NCBI GenBank assembly: GCA_028683685.1
Contig: JAQUHH010000055.1
Location: forward strand, 1-10,996
Direction of reading: 5' to 3'
Length of the DNA: 10,996 nucleotides
Source: Bacteroidales bacterium
Lineage (GTDB): Bacteria; Bacteroidota; Bacteroidia; Bacteroidales; WCHB1-69
The notes below the pieces were generated by a model. That model did no database searches and was not told the DNA's origin. It saw only the letters and a program-made list of their open reading frames with translations. The position numbers and the translations under genes are program-made. This document shows positions 5,904 to 10,996 of the stretch, piece by piece. Position 1 is the first letter of the stretch. Each line of letters opens with the position of its first letter.

Positions 5904-6097
5904 CGGAACTTCGGGACATCGCAAAAACGGATGTCCCGTTAAGTTCCGAAGAGGAGTCGTGGTGGCAGTACAATGCAATGATTCGTCTGTTTTTCAAGGA
6001 AAACCCTGACGATTTGACAGACGAGGAGTTTGCAGGCCGCATTAAGGAGTTGAAATTTCTAGCTGAAGAAGGATTTTTAAAAGGAGTAAAGTTATAA
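5562..6097 (+). CDS. Tail assembly chaperone, long -1 frameshift product (G-T type fusion)
   Basis: A -1 slip at 5891-5897 joins 112 zero-frame residues to 66 residues read from 5897 to the TAA at 6095-6097, about 178 residues in all. The extension starts LITELRDIAKTDV and contains an EEESWWQYNAMIRLFF helix, an acidic NPDDLTDEEFAGR segment and a KELKFLAEEGF helix, all plausible coding sequence. It has no good start of its own upstream of its conserved part, so it would otherwise be an unexplained 190-base gap. In known phages the long form binds the tape measure and tube while the short form coats the tape measure. The stop at 6097 is two bases before the ATG at 6100. Confidence 0.85.
5891..5948 (+). 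promoter_or_regulatory. -1 programmed ribosomal frameshift signal
   Basis: The heptamer A AAA AAC (5891-5897) lies in the zero frame as ATA AAA AAC, a perfect X XXY YYZ slippery site. After a six-base spacer containing the zero-frame TAA comes a stable hairpin: 5904-5911 pairs with 5941-5948 and 5912-5920 with 5930-5938, 17 pairs in all with a TT bulge (5939-5940) and a nine-base loop. Slip site, spacing and stem all match the established form of tail-chaperone frameshifts. Confidence 0.9.
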
Positions 6098-6099
6098 TA

Positions 6100-6675
6100 A
6101 TGAACATCGACTTAACATCAAGATTTAACGCTGCATTTGGTTTTATTCCTGGCTCTCTTTTGGGCTTGGGTTTGGATGGTTATGTTAGCCCGCTAAATGT
6201 TTCTGCGTATGTTAATAGCGAAGGTACATTTGAAGATATACTTCTTTATAGAGGCTCGGAAAAGTATAGGTTTGCTTACAGTCAGCTTACTGAAGATTAT
6301 AATACAATTTTTGCCACGCCGCCGATGTTGAGCTTGAAGCGCTCAAAGAAATTGATTGTTACACCTATTGATAATAGCGATTTTGAAGTCATTGAGCGAT
6401 ACGGCACAGAACCGTACGAAGTTGGATGGCGTGGATTGTTAATCGATATGGTTGAGCATCAGTTTCCGATTGACAAAATGGAGGCTTTGAACAAAATTTT
6501 TGAATATAACGGCGAATGGAATGTTGCTAGTGAAATCCTTAATCGGGTTGGTGTAGAGGCCATCTATATTAAAGACATCACGCTCGAATTTGTGGAGGGA
6601 TTTGAAGATACGATTAGTTATCAATTTGTATCACGAGCAATTAGACCTCTTGAATATCAATTAATCAATCAATAA
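6100..6675 (+). CDS. Tail/baseplate protein, DUF6046-like
   Basis: The 191-residue protein resembles, from memory, the DUF6046 group of Bacteroidetes phage tail genes; I cannot confirm this without a search. Its N-terminus is polar (NIDLTSRFNAAFGFIPGS); the middle (about 60-130) alternates strands and includes LSLKRSKKLIVTPIDNSDFEVIE, which looks like the base of a baseplate-hub-type fold; then a helical VEHQFPIDKMEALNKIFEYNGEW and a final beta segment FEDTISYQFVSRAIRPLEYQLIN. It lies between the chaperone and the gpD-like hub, so a role in the tail tip or in joining tube to baseplate (Mu gpN or LysM-type hub adaptor) is likely. Its ATG follows the chaperone stop by two bases (TAATAATG). A tape measure would normally stand before it. 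Confidence 0.62.
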   Translation: MNIDLTSRFNAAFGFIPGSLLGLGLDGYVSPLNVSAYVNSEGTFEDILLYRGSEKYRFAYSQLTEDYNTIFATPPMLSLKRSKKLIVTPIDNSDFEVIERYGTEPYEVGWRGLLIDMVEHQFPIDKMEALNKIFEYNGEWNVASEILNRVGVEAIYIKDITLEFVEGFEDTISYQFVSRAIRPLEYQLINQ

Positions 6676-6680
6676 TCAAT

Positions 6681-6695
6681 TTTTAAAAAACAACA
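6681..6695 (+). promoter_or_regulatory. A-rich translation leader of the gpD-like gene
   Basis: TTTTAAAAAACAACA before ATG 6696 matches the leader before the capsid gene (TTTTAAAAAACA). It favours the upstream start over Met12 or Met14 of this gene, even though the conserved part of the protein begins only after residue 14. Confidence 0.5.
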
Positions 6696-7718
6696 ATGAA
6701 AAGATTACTAAGTATGATGCTGTTTATGAACATGCTGTCTTACGTTACGCTCGGTAATGTGAAGCTCGACAATGTGACGAGTATAAAAATCACAGAAAGT
6801 ATTAATGAGGTTTCTAATGTTGCAAAGCTGACGATTCCTAAACACTACAGGCTGAATGATCAAAAAACGATTCTGGAGCAATTCAAAGTCGGTGACCCTG
6901 TGACGATCAGTTTTGGTTACTACAAAGAGGACAATGTTGACATTGAGGTCGAGTTTACAGGTTACATTAGAGAAATTGAAAGTGATCTGCCTCTTGTGCT
7001 ATTGTGCGAAGATGAGTCTTATATTTTGCGACAAACAAACGTCATCAAAAGCTGGAGGTCTGCAACTTTGTTGCAGGTTTTAAGAGAAATAGTTCCTTCG
7101 GGAATTACTGTTGAGTGTCCGGTGGTTCCGCTTGGTCGATTTCAGATTGATAATGCATCTGTATATGATGTTTTGAATAAAATAAAGGAGGATTACGGGC
7201 TTTATAGTCGCTTGAAAAATGGCGTGTTGCGAGTTGGATTGCGAGATTTAGTTGATATGAAACAGATGCAAGCTACACATGCTTACGTTTTGAATCCAAC
7301 TAGTGTGGCTGGTGATTTTACAAAAAGCAACGATTTGAAGTTTAAGCGAAAAACGGATTTCAAGCTGAAAGTAAAAGTTACGTGTGTGGATTCTGCAAAC
7401 AAAAAAAAGACAGTTGAAGTTGGAAGCAAGGATGCAGATGCGTCTGTAATTAATATCACTTATCCGGGCAGTTTTACTGAAGCGGAATTGAGAAAATACG
7501 GTGAGTCTATTTATAACAAAAGATGTTACGATGGCTACACTGGTTCTATTACTGGATTTGGCACGCCACGAACGCATGCAGGAGATGCTCTTCAAATTGA
7601 AGACAAGGACGACATTTCTCGATCAGGAAAGTATCTGATTGAAGCTGTTGATATTACTTACTCTTCGGATTCGGGGATTAGCAGAAATAACACATTGAGT
7701 TATAGGCTCGATAATTAA
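6696..7718 (+). CDS. Baseplate hub protein, gpD-like (late control D / gp27 family)
   Basis: The 340-residue protein has the features of P2 gpD/Mu gp44-type baseplate hubs, trimers that join tail tube and spike. After the N-terminus comes the typical strand pattern VKLDNVTSIKITESINEVSNVAKLTIP, then DPVTISFGYY and EVEFTGYIREIESDLPLVLLCEDESY (about 67-112), a middle helical domain (TLLQVLREIV and DNASVYDVLNKIKEDYGLYSRLKNGVLRVG), and a C-terminal part with YPGSFTEAELRKYGESIYNKRCYDGYTGSITGFG and a HAGDALQIEDKDDISRSGKYLIEAVDITYS segment, the usual end of the family. The first 14 residues (MKRLLSMMLFMNML) are hydrophobic and unusual; the real start could be Met12 or Met14. It stands between the DUF6046-like and spike genes, as in other contractile phages. 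Confidence 0.83.
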   Translation: MKRLLSMMLFMNMLSYVTLGNVKLDNVTSIKITESINEVSNVAKLTIPKHYRLNDQKTILEQFKVGDPVTISFGYYKEDNVDIEVEFTGYIREIESDLPLVLLCEDESYILRQTNVIKSWRSATLLQVLREIVPSGITVECPVVPLGRFQIDNASVYDVLNKIKEDYGLYSRLKNGVLRVGLRDLVDMKQMQATHAYVLNPTSVAGDFTKSNDLKFKRKTDFKLKVKVTCVDSANKKKTVEVGSKDADASVINITYPGSFTEAELRKYGESIYNKRCYDGYTGSITGFGTPRTHAGDALQIEDKDDISRSGKYLIEAVDITYSSDSGISRNNTLSYRLDN

Positions 7719-7814
7719 CGCACAAGAGGTTTATATACAAAAAAAGCGTCATTGTACGACGGTGACGCTTTCTTTTCAAATTAAAGCATTTTAAAGGCAG
7801 TTTAAAGTATAATT
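7719..7814 (+). terminator. Terminator hairpin between hub and spike genes, with TTAAAG repeats
   Basis: A stem at 7745-7754 and 7760-7769 (ten pairs, two of them T-G, loop TACGA) is flanked by a run of A residues before and TTCTTTT after, so it could act as a weak terminator, perhaps in both directions. Between it and the next ATG lie three TTAAAG units at 7781, 7791 and 7802, about one helical turn apart. No promoter with a Bacteroidetes consensus is seen here. Confidence 0.6.
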
Positions 7815-8384
7815 ATGGGACTCGAAGAATCAATAGAACTCGCAATGAGAAAAATGTCAAAGAAGTTTCAGATTTCGGAGATTGTTACCGGTGTTGCAAA
7901 AAATGTCACAAGTACAAAATGTGACGTGCATCGAGATAATGCACCTACTCTTTTTGATGTGCGTTTGAATGCAATTGATGATTCGCTCGAGAGCTATGTT
8001 ACCATTTATCCCGATGTCGATTCCAATGTAATTGTTGGAATTATCGAGGGGCAAAAGACTGAAGCTGTTGTTTTGAGGTGTTCGGAGGTTGGGCGCATTA
8101 AAATCAAAATAGGAGAAATGTCGCTCTTGTTTGATGCGCAGGGAGCTATTTTCAATGAGGGTAGTTTTAAAGGATTGGTTAAAATTGAGGAGCTTATAAC
8201 TAAGATTAATCGAATTGAAGCGAAGCTTAAAAGCCATCAGCATGCTTATGTGCCATATCCTTCAGGTGCTCCTGCAACTCCAGTTCTTACCACTGCAGCT
8301 TCTGCTGCCGTGCCTCCAGATTCGACATTGGTTTTTGATAATACACAGCTTTCTGATTTAGAAAACACTAAAATAAAGCACTGA
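7815..8384 (+). CDS. Baseplate spike / cell-puncturing protein, gpV/Mu gp45-like
   Basis: The 189-residue protein is close in length to Mu gp45 (about 197). Residues about 20-95 look like the OB-fold domain that sits under the hub (VTSTKCDVHRDNAPTLFDVRL, SNVIVGIIEGQKTEAVVLRCSEVG). Next, RIKIKIGEMSLLFDAQGAIFNEGSFKGLVKI fits the strand passes of the triple-stranded spike, then a helix INRIEAKLKSHQHAY. His141-Gln-His143 gives an HxH like the iron-binding motif at the tip of such spikes. The last 45 residues, rich in Pro/Ala/Thr and ending SDLENTKIKH, are a form I recall from Bacteroidetes phages. It follows the hub gene after a 96-base gap with a hairpin, and its stop is one base before the wedge gene's ATG. 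Confidence 0.82.
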   Translation: MGLEESIELAMRKMSKKFQISEIVTGVAKNVTSTKCDVHRDNAPTLFDVRLNAIDDSLESYVTIYPDVDSNVIVGIIEGQKTEAVVLRCSEVGRIKIKIGEMSLLFDAQGAIFNEGSFKGLVKIEELITKINRIEAKLKSHQHAYVPYPSGAPATPVLTTAASAAVPPDSTLVFDNTQLSDLENTKIKH

Positions 8385-8385
8385 T

Positions 8386-8694
8386 ATGAACGGCATCAAA
8401 TTGGACGATAATAATCAGGTTGTAGTTTCTGTAAAAAAGGACTCGTCTGGCATTATAACATCAGGAATGGTCGTTGATAACATTAACGCTCAGCGATGTC
8501 GAATTATCGCTGAAATGTTCCCTGGCGAATTAAAAGAGCATCCAGTGCTGGGCTTTGGAATTTCAAAATACTTGAAAAAAGTAGATATAGACAAACAACA
8601 GTTCATAAATGAGCTTACTAAACAGTACAAGGCTGATGGAATGAACACGAAGGTAACGATCGGAAATAACAAATTTGAAGTTGATATATTATGA
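8386..8694 (+). CDS. Baseplate wedge protein, gp25/gpW-like (small)
   Basis: The 102-residue protein lies straight after the spike gene, where P2 has gpW and Mu has gp46, members of the T4 gp25 family of inner-baseplate proteins that start sheath assembly. The central part DNINAQRCRIIAEMFPGELKEHPVLGFGISKYLKK has the family's usual shape: a helix, an xPGE step, a P-x-x-G-F-G turn and then a helix. It is shorter than most relatives, and I do not see the full conserved EPR core, so this is a divergent member. The stop overlaps the next ATG by four bases (ATGA), linking it to the lysis genes. Confidence 0.68.
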   Translation: MNGIKLDDNNQVVVSVKKDSSGIITSGMVVDNINAQRCRIIAEMFPGELKEHPVLGFGISKYLKKVDIDKQQFINELTKQYKADGMNTKVTIGNNKFEVDIL

Positions 8695-8903
8695 GTAACA
8701 ATATCGCATCAGCCACTGGTGGCACTATGTTTGGCTATATAATTATAGCGGTACAGGGGATTCCTTTACAATCGATGATGGAGGTTTTCATCTTTGGTGT
8801 CATTGGCGGTTTGGCAGGGATTTTAGGGAAGGTTCTCGCTGAGTGGATAGTTCGTAAATGTAAAAATGCAATGAAAATAAAGCAAGATGAAAACAAAAAA
8901 TAA
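8691..8903 (+). CDS. Small membrane protein, probable holin
   Basis: The 70-residue protein has two hydrophobic segments, a weak one at about 12-25 (TMFGYIIIAVQGI) and a longer one at about 30-54 (MMEVFIFGVIGGLAGILGKVLAEWIV) rich in Gly, then a strongly positive C-terminal tail (RKCKNAMKIKQDENKK). A small hydrophobic protein with a charged tail, directly before an endolysin gene and overlapping it by 17 bases, is the usual picture of a holin, which makes the inner membrane permeable at the time of lysis. Its start overlaps the previous stop (ATGA), so it is probably translated by coupling. No family could be named with certainty; a pinholin role would fit the signal anchor on the next protein. 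Confidence 0.68.
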   Translation: MSNNIASATGGTMFGYIIIAVQGIPLQSMMEVFIFGVIGGLAGILGKVLAEWIVRKCKNAMKIKQDENKK

Positions 8904-9531
8904 GTCGATAATTGGTATAGTCGGCGTGTCGATTGCGATGTCGTTGGCTGTTTTGCTTAGCGATCCCAAACCACTCAACACGAACTCTAATGAGTTGCAG
9001 GGGTTAATGCTACATTGTTCTGCATCGCCCGAAGGCAGGGATGTGAGGGCAACCGAAATTGCCAATTTCCACACACGCACACGGAGTCGTGGCGGTCGTG
9101 GTTGGAAAAAGCCCGGCTACAATGATGTGTTGGAATTGAACGCATTGGTAAATCTAATTAGTTACAATGACGATACGATTGTGCAGGTTTCCGAAATTGC
9201 AAACGGTGCTGTTGGTTACAACAGGGTTCTCAGACATGTAGTATACGTAGGCGGTATGGATTCGAGTTATAGCTATGCGAAAAACACATTAACTCACTTT
9301 CAGGATTCAGTGCTGAAAGTTTATATTTTCAATTTTTTAGAGAAATATCCTAATGCGTGGATACTGGGACATAATCAAGTGGCAGCAAAAGCTTGTCCAA
9401 GTTTTGATGTTCCTGCAAAACTGCGGTTTTATGGTGTTCCAGAACGTAATATTTATAAAAAACCTAAACTTTCAAAGCGAAATGAAAAGAAACTTGATTC
9501 TCTTGTTTTTCGTGCTCTTGACGGCTTATAG
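8887..9531 (+). CDS. Endolysin, N-acetylmuramoyl-L-alanine amidase (amidase_2/PGRP type) with N-terminal signal anchor
   Basis: The 214-residue protein would cut the amide bond between MurNAc and L-Ala in peptidoglycan at lysis. The zinc ligands of the T7-lysozyme/PGRP family can be placed: His43 in LMLHCSASPEGRD, His162 in ILGHNQVA, and Cys170 in KACPSFDV. GYND at 77-80 stands where many relatives have GYH(Y/F), and RHVVYVGGMD at 116-125 matches the family's RHISYVGG segment. Residues 8-25 form a hydrophobic stretch rich in Gly, Ala, Ser and Val (IIGIVGVSIAMSLAVLLS), which could be a signal-anchor-release element or an uncleaved signal. About 30 residues at the C-terminus are basic and may help wall binding. 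It overlaps the holin gene by 17 bases and the spanin gene by about 50. Confidence 0.85.
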   Translation: MKTKNKSIIGIVGVSIAMSLAVLLSDPKPLNTNSNELQGLMLHCSASPEGRDVRATEIANFHTRTRSRGGRGWKKPGYNDVLELNALVNLISYNDDTIVQVSEIANGAVGYNRVLRHVVYVGGMDSSYSYAKNTLTHFQDSVLKVYIFNFLEKYPNAWILGHNQVAAKACPSFDVPAKLRFYGVPERNIYKKPKLSKRNEKKLDSLVFRALDGL

Positions 9532-9970
9532 CTGCAAGACTCGCAATGTTGAAACAATAACAAAAACTGTTGTCGAATATCGTGAGGTGGTTCGTGATAG
9601 CACTGTCTTCATTCCTGCCGACAGGGCTACTGTGTCCGCATTGCTCGAGTGTGACAGTTTGGGAAATGTTTATATGAAGCAAATTAGAACACTTCAAGGC
9701 AAAACATCCGCAAATGCGAATATAGTTATTCGTGATAATTACATTACGGCTGAATGCGAATGTGATTCTGTGAGCATCTATTTGACAATGAAGGATAGGT
9801 ATTACTCAAGCGATTCAAGCACATTTAAAACTGAATTAAAGTACGTTGAAAAGTCCTTGAGTTGGTTTCAAAAATTACTTCAAAATCTTGGAATAGCTTT
9901 GGCTGGAATCATAATAACAGCTTCAGTATTTGGGATCTTTTACTTTTTGAGAAAATTAAGAATTTTATAA
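9482..9970 (+). CDS. Probable unimolecular spanin (lipoprotein with C-terminal TM)
   Basis: From ATG 9482 the product has 162 residues. It begins with a lipoprotein signal: positive MKRN, a hydrophobic core LILLFFVLLTA and a lipobox-like AYSC with Cys18. It ends with a transmembrane helix at about 137-155 (LGIALAGIIITASVFGIFYF) followed by a basic RKLRIL. The 118 residues between are periplasmic and beta-rich, with a TITKTVVEYREVVRDSTVFIPADRA segment and an SWFQKLL motif just before the TM. One chain with lipid in the outer membrane and a helix in the inner membrane is the known form of a u-spanin (phage T1 gp11 type), which fuses the two membranes at the last step of lysis. It overlaps the endolysin gene by 50 bases in another frame. 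A further open stretch back to 9353 is only an extension of the frame within the endolysin gene. Confidence 0.78.
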   Translation: MKRNLILLFFVLLTAYSCKTRNVETITKTVVEYREVVRDSTVFIPADRATVSALLECDSLGNVYMKQIRTLQGKTSANANIVIRDNYITAECECDSVSIYLTMKDRYYSSDSSTFKTELKYVEKSLSWFQKLLQNLGIALAGIIITASVFGIFYFLRKLRIL

Positions 9971-9972
9971 TA

Positions 9973-10854
9973 ATGCAAATCACAGTTAAAAATAATCAGT
10001 CAATATTCGATATTTCATTGCTAACTGCAGGAAGTCTCGAGGCTATATTTGATATAGCACAGTTGAATGACTTATCTTTAACGGATAATTTTATTGCAGG
10101 TACTATCATAAATTATGATGCATTCCTGGACAAAAAAATAGCTGATTATTTCGCTTCAAATAATATCATTCCGGCTACTGCCTATAATGCTGAAATTGAA
10201 GCGATTAATTTGCCTGAATTTCAGTACTCAAATTCAGGAGATAACGACAGAATTGCAGTGTTCCCTGAACCAAAAAAACAAATAATAGTTCAAAATAATC
10301 AATCCATTTTCGATATCGCACTCATCTCATCAGGTAGCATCGAAGAGGCGGTTGAGATGTCGGTACTGGTCGATATTTCTTTAACTGACCAGATTGCTTC
10401 AGGAACTGTTTTTGACTTCGTTCCTGCAATTGCTGACAAAAAAACAGTTAATTACTTCATCTCTAATTCGATTACTCCAGCAACCGATTTTAACACCGAA
10501 ATTGAAGTTCTCGCACTTCCTGGGTTCGTTTATTCCGTTACAGGCAATAACGATGCTATTGAGCTATTTAGCGAGTACAGGCGTGAAGCAGTTGTACTTA
10601 ACAATCAAACGATATTCGACATCGCTTTGCAACATACAGGCAATGTTGAAGAGGCATTTGATGCTGCATTGTTTGCTCAAATTTCATTAACAGATGATTT
10701 GAGTACAGGACACATTTTGTCCATTGCTCAAATATCAGACGAAAAAACATTCAGCTACTACAAAAATAACAATTTACACCCTGCAACTGCTCTCGATGTT
10801 GAGGCAATTGCTTACAAAATATTTGATTTTACTTTTGATTTTACATTTGAATAA
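9973..10854 (+). CDS. Protein with three LysM-like repeats, probable baseplate/tail protein
   Basis: ATG 9973 gives 293 residues; the frame runs back into the spanin gene but the start fits the TTATAATAATG junction seen also at 6100. The protein is built from three repeats starting at about residues 5, 106 and 208 with a period near 101. Each begins V.NNQ(S/T)IFDI(A/S)L, then a Gly-turn and a helix, then ISLTD and a (S/A)GT segment, and ends with PAT. The NNQ-IFDIAL...SLTD...G pattern resembles LysM-like repeats common in Bacteroidetes phage tail modules. LysM folds bind peptidoglycan or act as structural adaptors in baseplates (for example T4 gp53 and the LysM protein of contractile injection systems). 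No signal peptide. Most likely a baseplate adaptor; a wall-binding role is an alternative. Its place between lysis genes and the next probable baseplate gene supports the first. Confidence 0.65.
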   Translation: MQITVKNNQSIFDISLLTAGSLEAIFDIAQLNDLSLTDNFIAGTIINYDAFLDKKIADYFASNNIIPATAYNAEIEAINLPEFQYSNSGDNDRIAVFPEPKKQIIVQNNQSIFDIALISSGSIEEAVEMSVLVDISLTDQIASGTVFDFVPAIADKKTVNYFISNSITPATDFNTEIEVLALPGFVYSVTGNNDAIELFSEYRREAVVLNNQTIFDIALQHTGNVEEAFDAALFAQISLTDDLSTGHILSIAQISDEKTFSYYKNNNLHPATALDVEAIAYKIFDFTFDFTFE

Positions 10855-10860
10855 AACTAT

Positions 10861-10996
10861 ATGGCACAATTAATTAGCGAAATTAAGAAACAAATGACAG
10901 ACGTGTTCATCGCACAACCAGCAGTCATAACCATGTACGAACTTGACACAAATAAGACATTTGAGGAGCAATTCTCAAAAGTATCACTTGAGTCTA
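10861..10996 (+). CDS. Start of a probable baseplate protein (partial)
   Basis: An open frame starts at ATG 10861, six bases after the previous stop, and runs off the window with 45 complete codons. It begins MAQLISEIKKQMTDVFIA and contains YELDTNKTFEEQFSKVSLES. An N-terminus of this kind (helix, then F.EQFSKVSLES) is, from memory, frequent next to the LysM-like gene in Bacteroidetes phages. By position a gpJ/Mu gp47-like baseplate wedge protein is expected here. The identity is inferred from order only. Confidence 0.5.
   Translation, partial: MAQLISEIKKQMTDVFIAQPAVITMYELDTNKTFEEQFSKVSLES

Noticed and set aside
7808..7813. TATAAT as a promoter -10 before the spike gene
   Set aside because: It touches the ATG, would give no leader, and Bacteroidetes primary sigma factors use a different -7 consensus; likely chance in A/T-rich DNA.
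9353..9481. Upstream in-frame start for the spanin gene (43 extra residues)
   Set aside because: It would bury the lipoprotein signal inside the protein; ATG 9482 places the signal and Cys18 correctly.
9862..9972. Upstream in-frame start for the LysM-like gene
   Set aside because: The stretch is the other frame of the spanin's TM region; repeat 1 begins right after ATG 9973.

Overview
The window is part of a contractile-tailed (myovirus-like, broadly Mu/P2-like) phage or prophage from a member of the Bacteroidetes. Host evidence: the DNA is A+T-rich; Shine-Dalgarno sequences are largely absent and starts are preceded by A-rich leaders (a recurring TTTAAAAAA-type motif); one promoter has a perfect Bacteroidetes -7 box (TAnnTTTG); the major capsid protein ends in a BACON-like domain; and the baseplate, LysM-like and spanin proteins resemble those of Bacteroides-type prophages. 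No integrase, transposase or attachment site lies in the window, so lifestyle cannot be decided here.

Layout. Positions 1-751 run leftward: a small terminase subunit translationally coupled (ATGA overlap) to the N-terminus of the large terminase, which leaves the window. Positions 752-917 are a divergent control region. From 918 to the right edge all genes run rightward: ClpP-like prohead protease fused to a scaffold domain, major capsid protein, a strong terminator hairpin, an unknown small head/neck gene, tail sheath, tail tube, a tail-assembly chaperone with a classic -1 programmed frameshift, a DUF6046-like tail protein, the gpD-like baseplate hub, a second terminator, the gpV/gp45-like spike, a gp25-like baseplate wedge protein, a lysis cassette (probable holin, amidase endolysin with an N-terminal signal anchor, probable unimolecular spanin), a three-repeat LysM-like protein, and the start of a further probable baseplate gene.

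How it works together. The protease-scaffold and capsid protein build and mature the prohead, the terminase fills it, sheath and tube form the contractile tail with chaperone help, and hub, spike and wedge proteins form the baseplate. Holin, endolysin and spanin would open inner membrane, peptidoglycan and outer membrane in turn. No tape-measure gene is present at its expected place between the chaperone and the DUF6046-like gene.

Most notable: the divergent control region is an almost perfect dyad centred on base 837. Three 11-bp palindromes lie at 21-bp spacing, and a matching -7-type box lies exactly 32 bp outside each outer palindrome, with no good -33 element. This looks like an activator-dependent two-way late promoter. 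Also notable are the frameshift signal at 5891-5948, the missing tape measure, the BACON-like capsid domain and the lysis cassette placed among baseplate genes.
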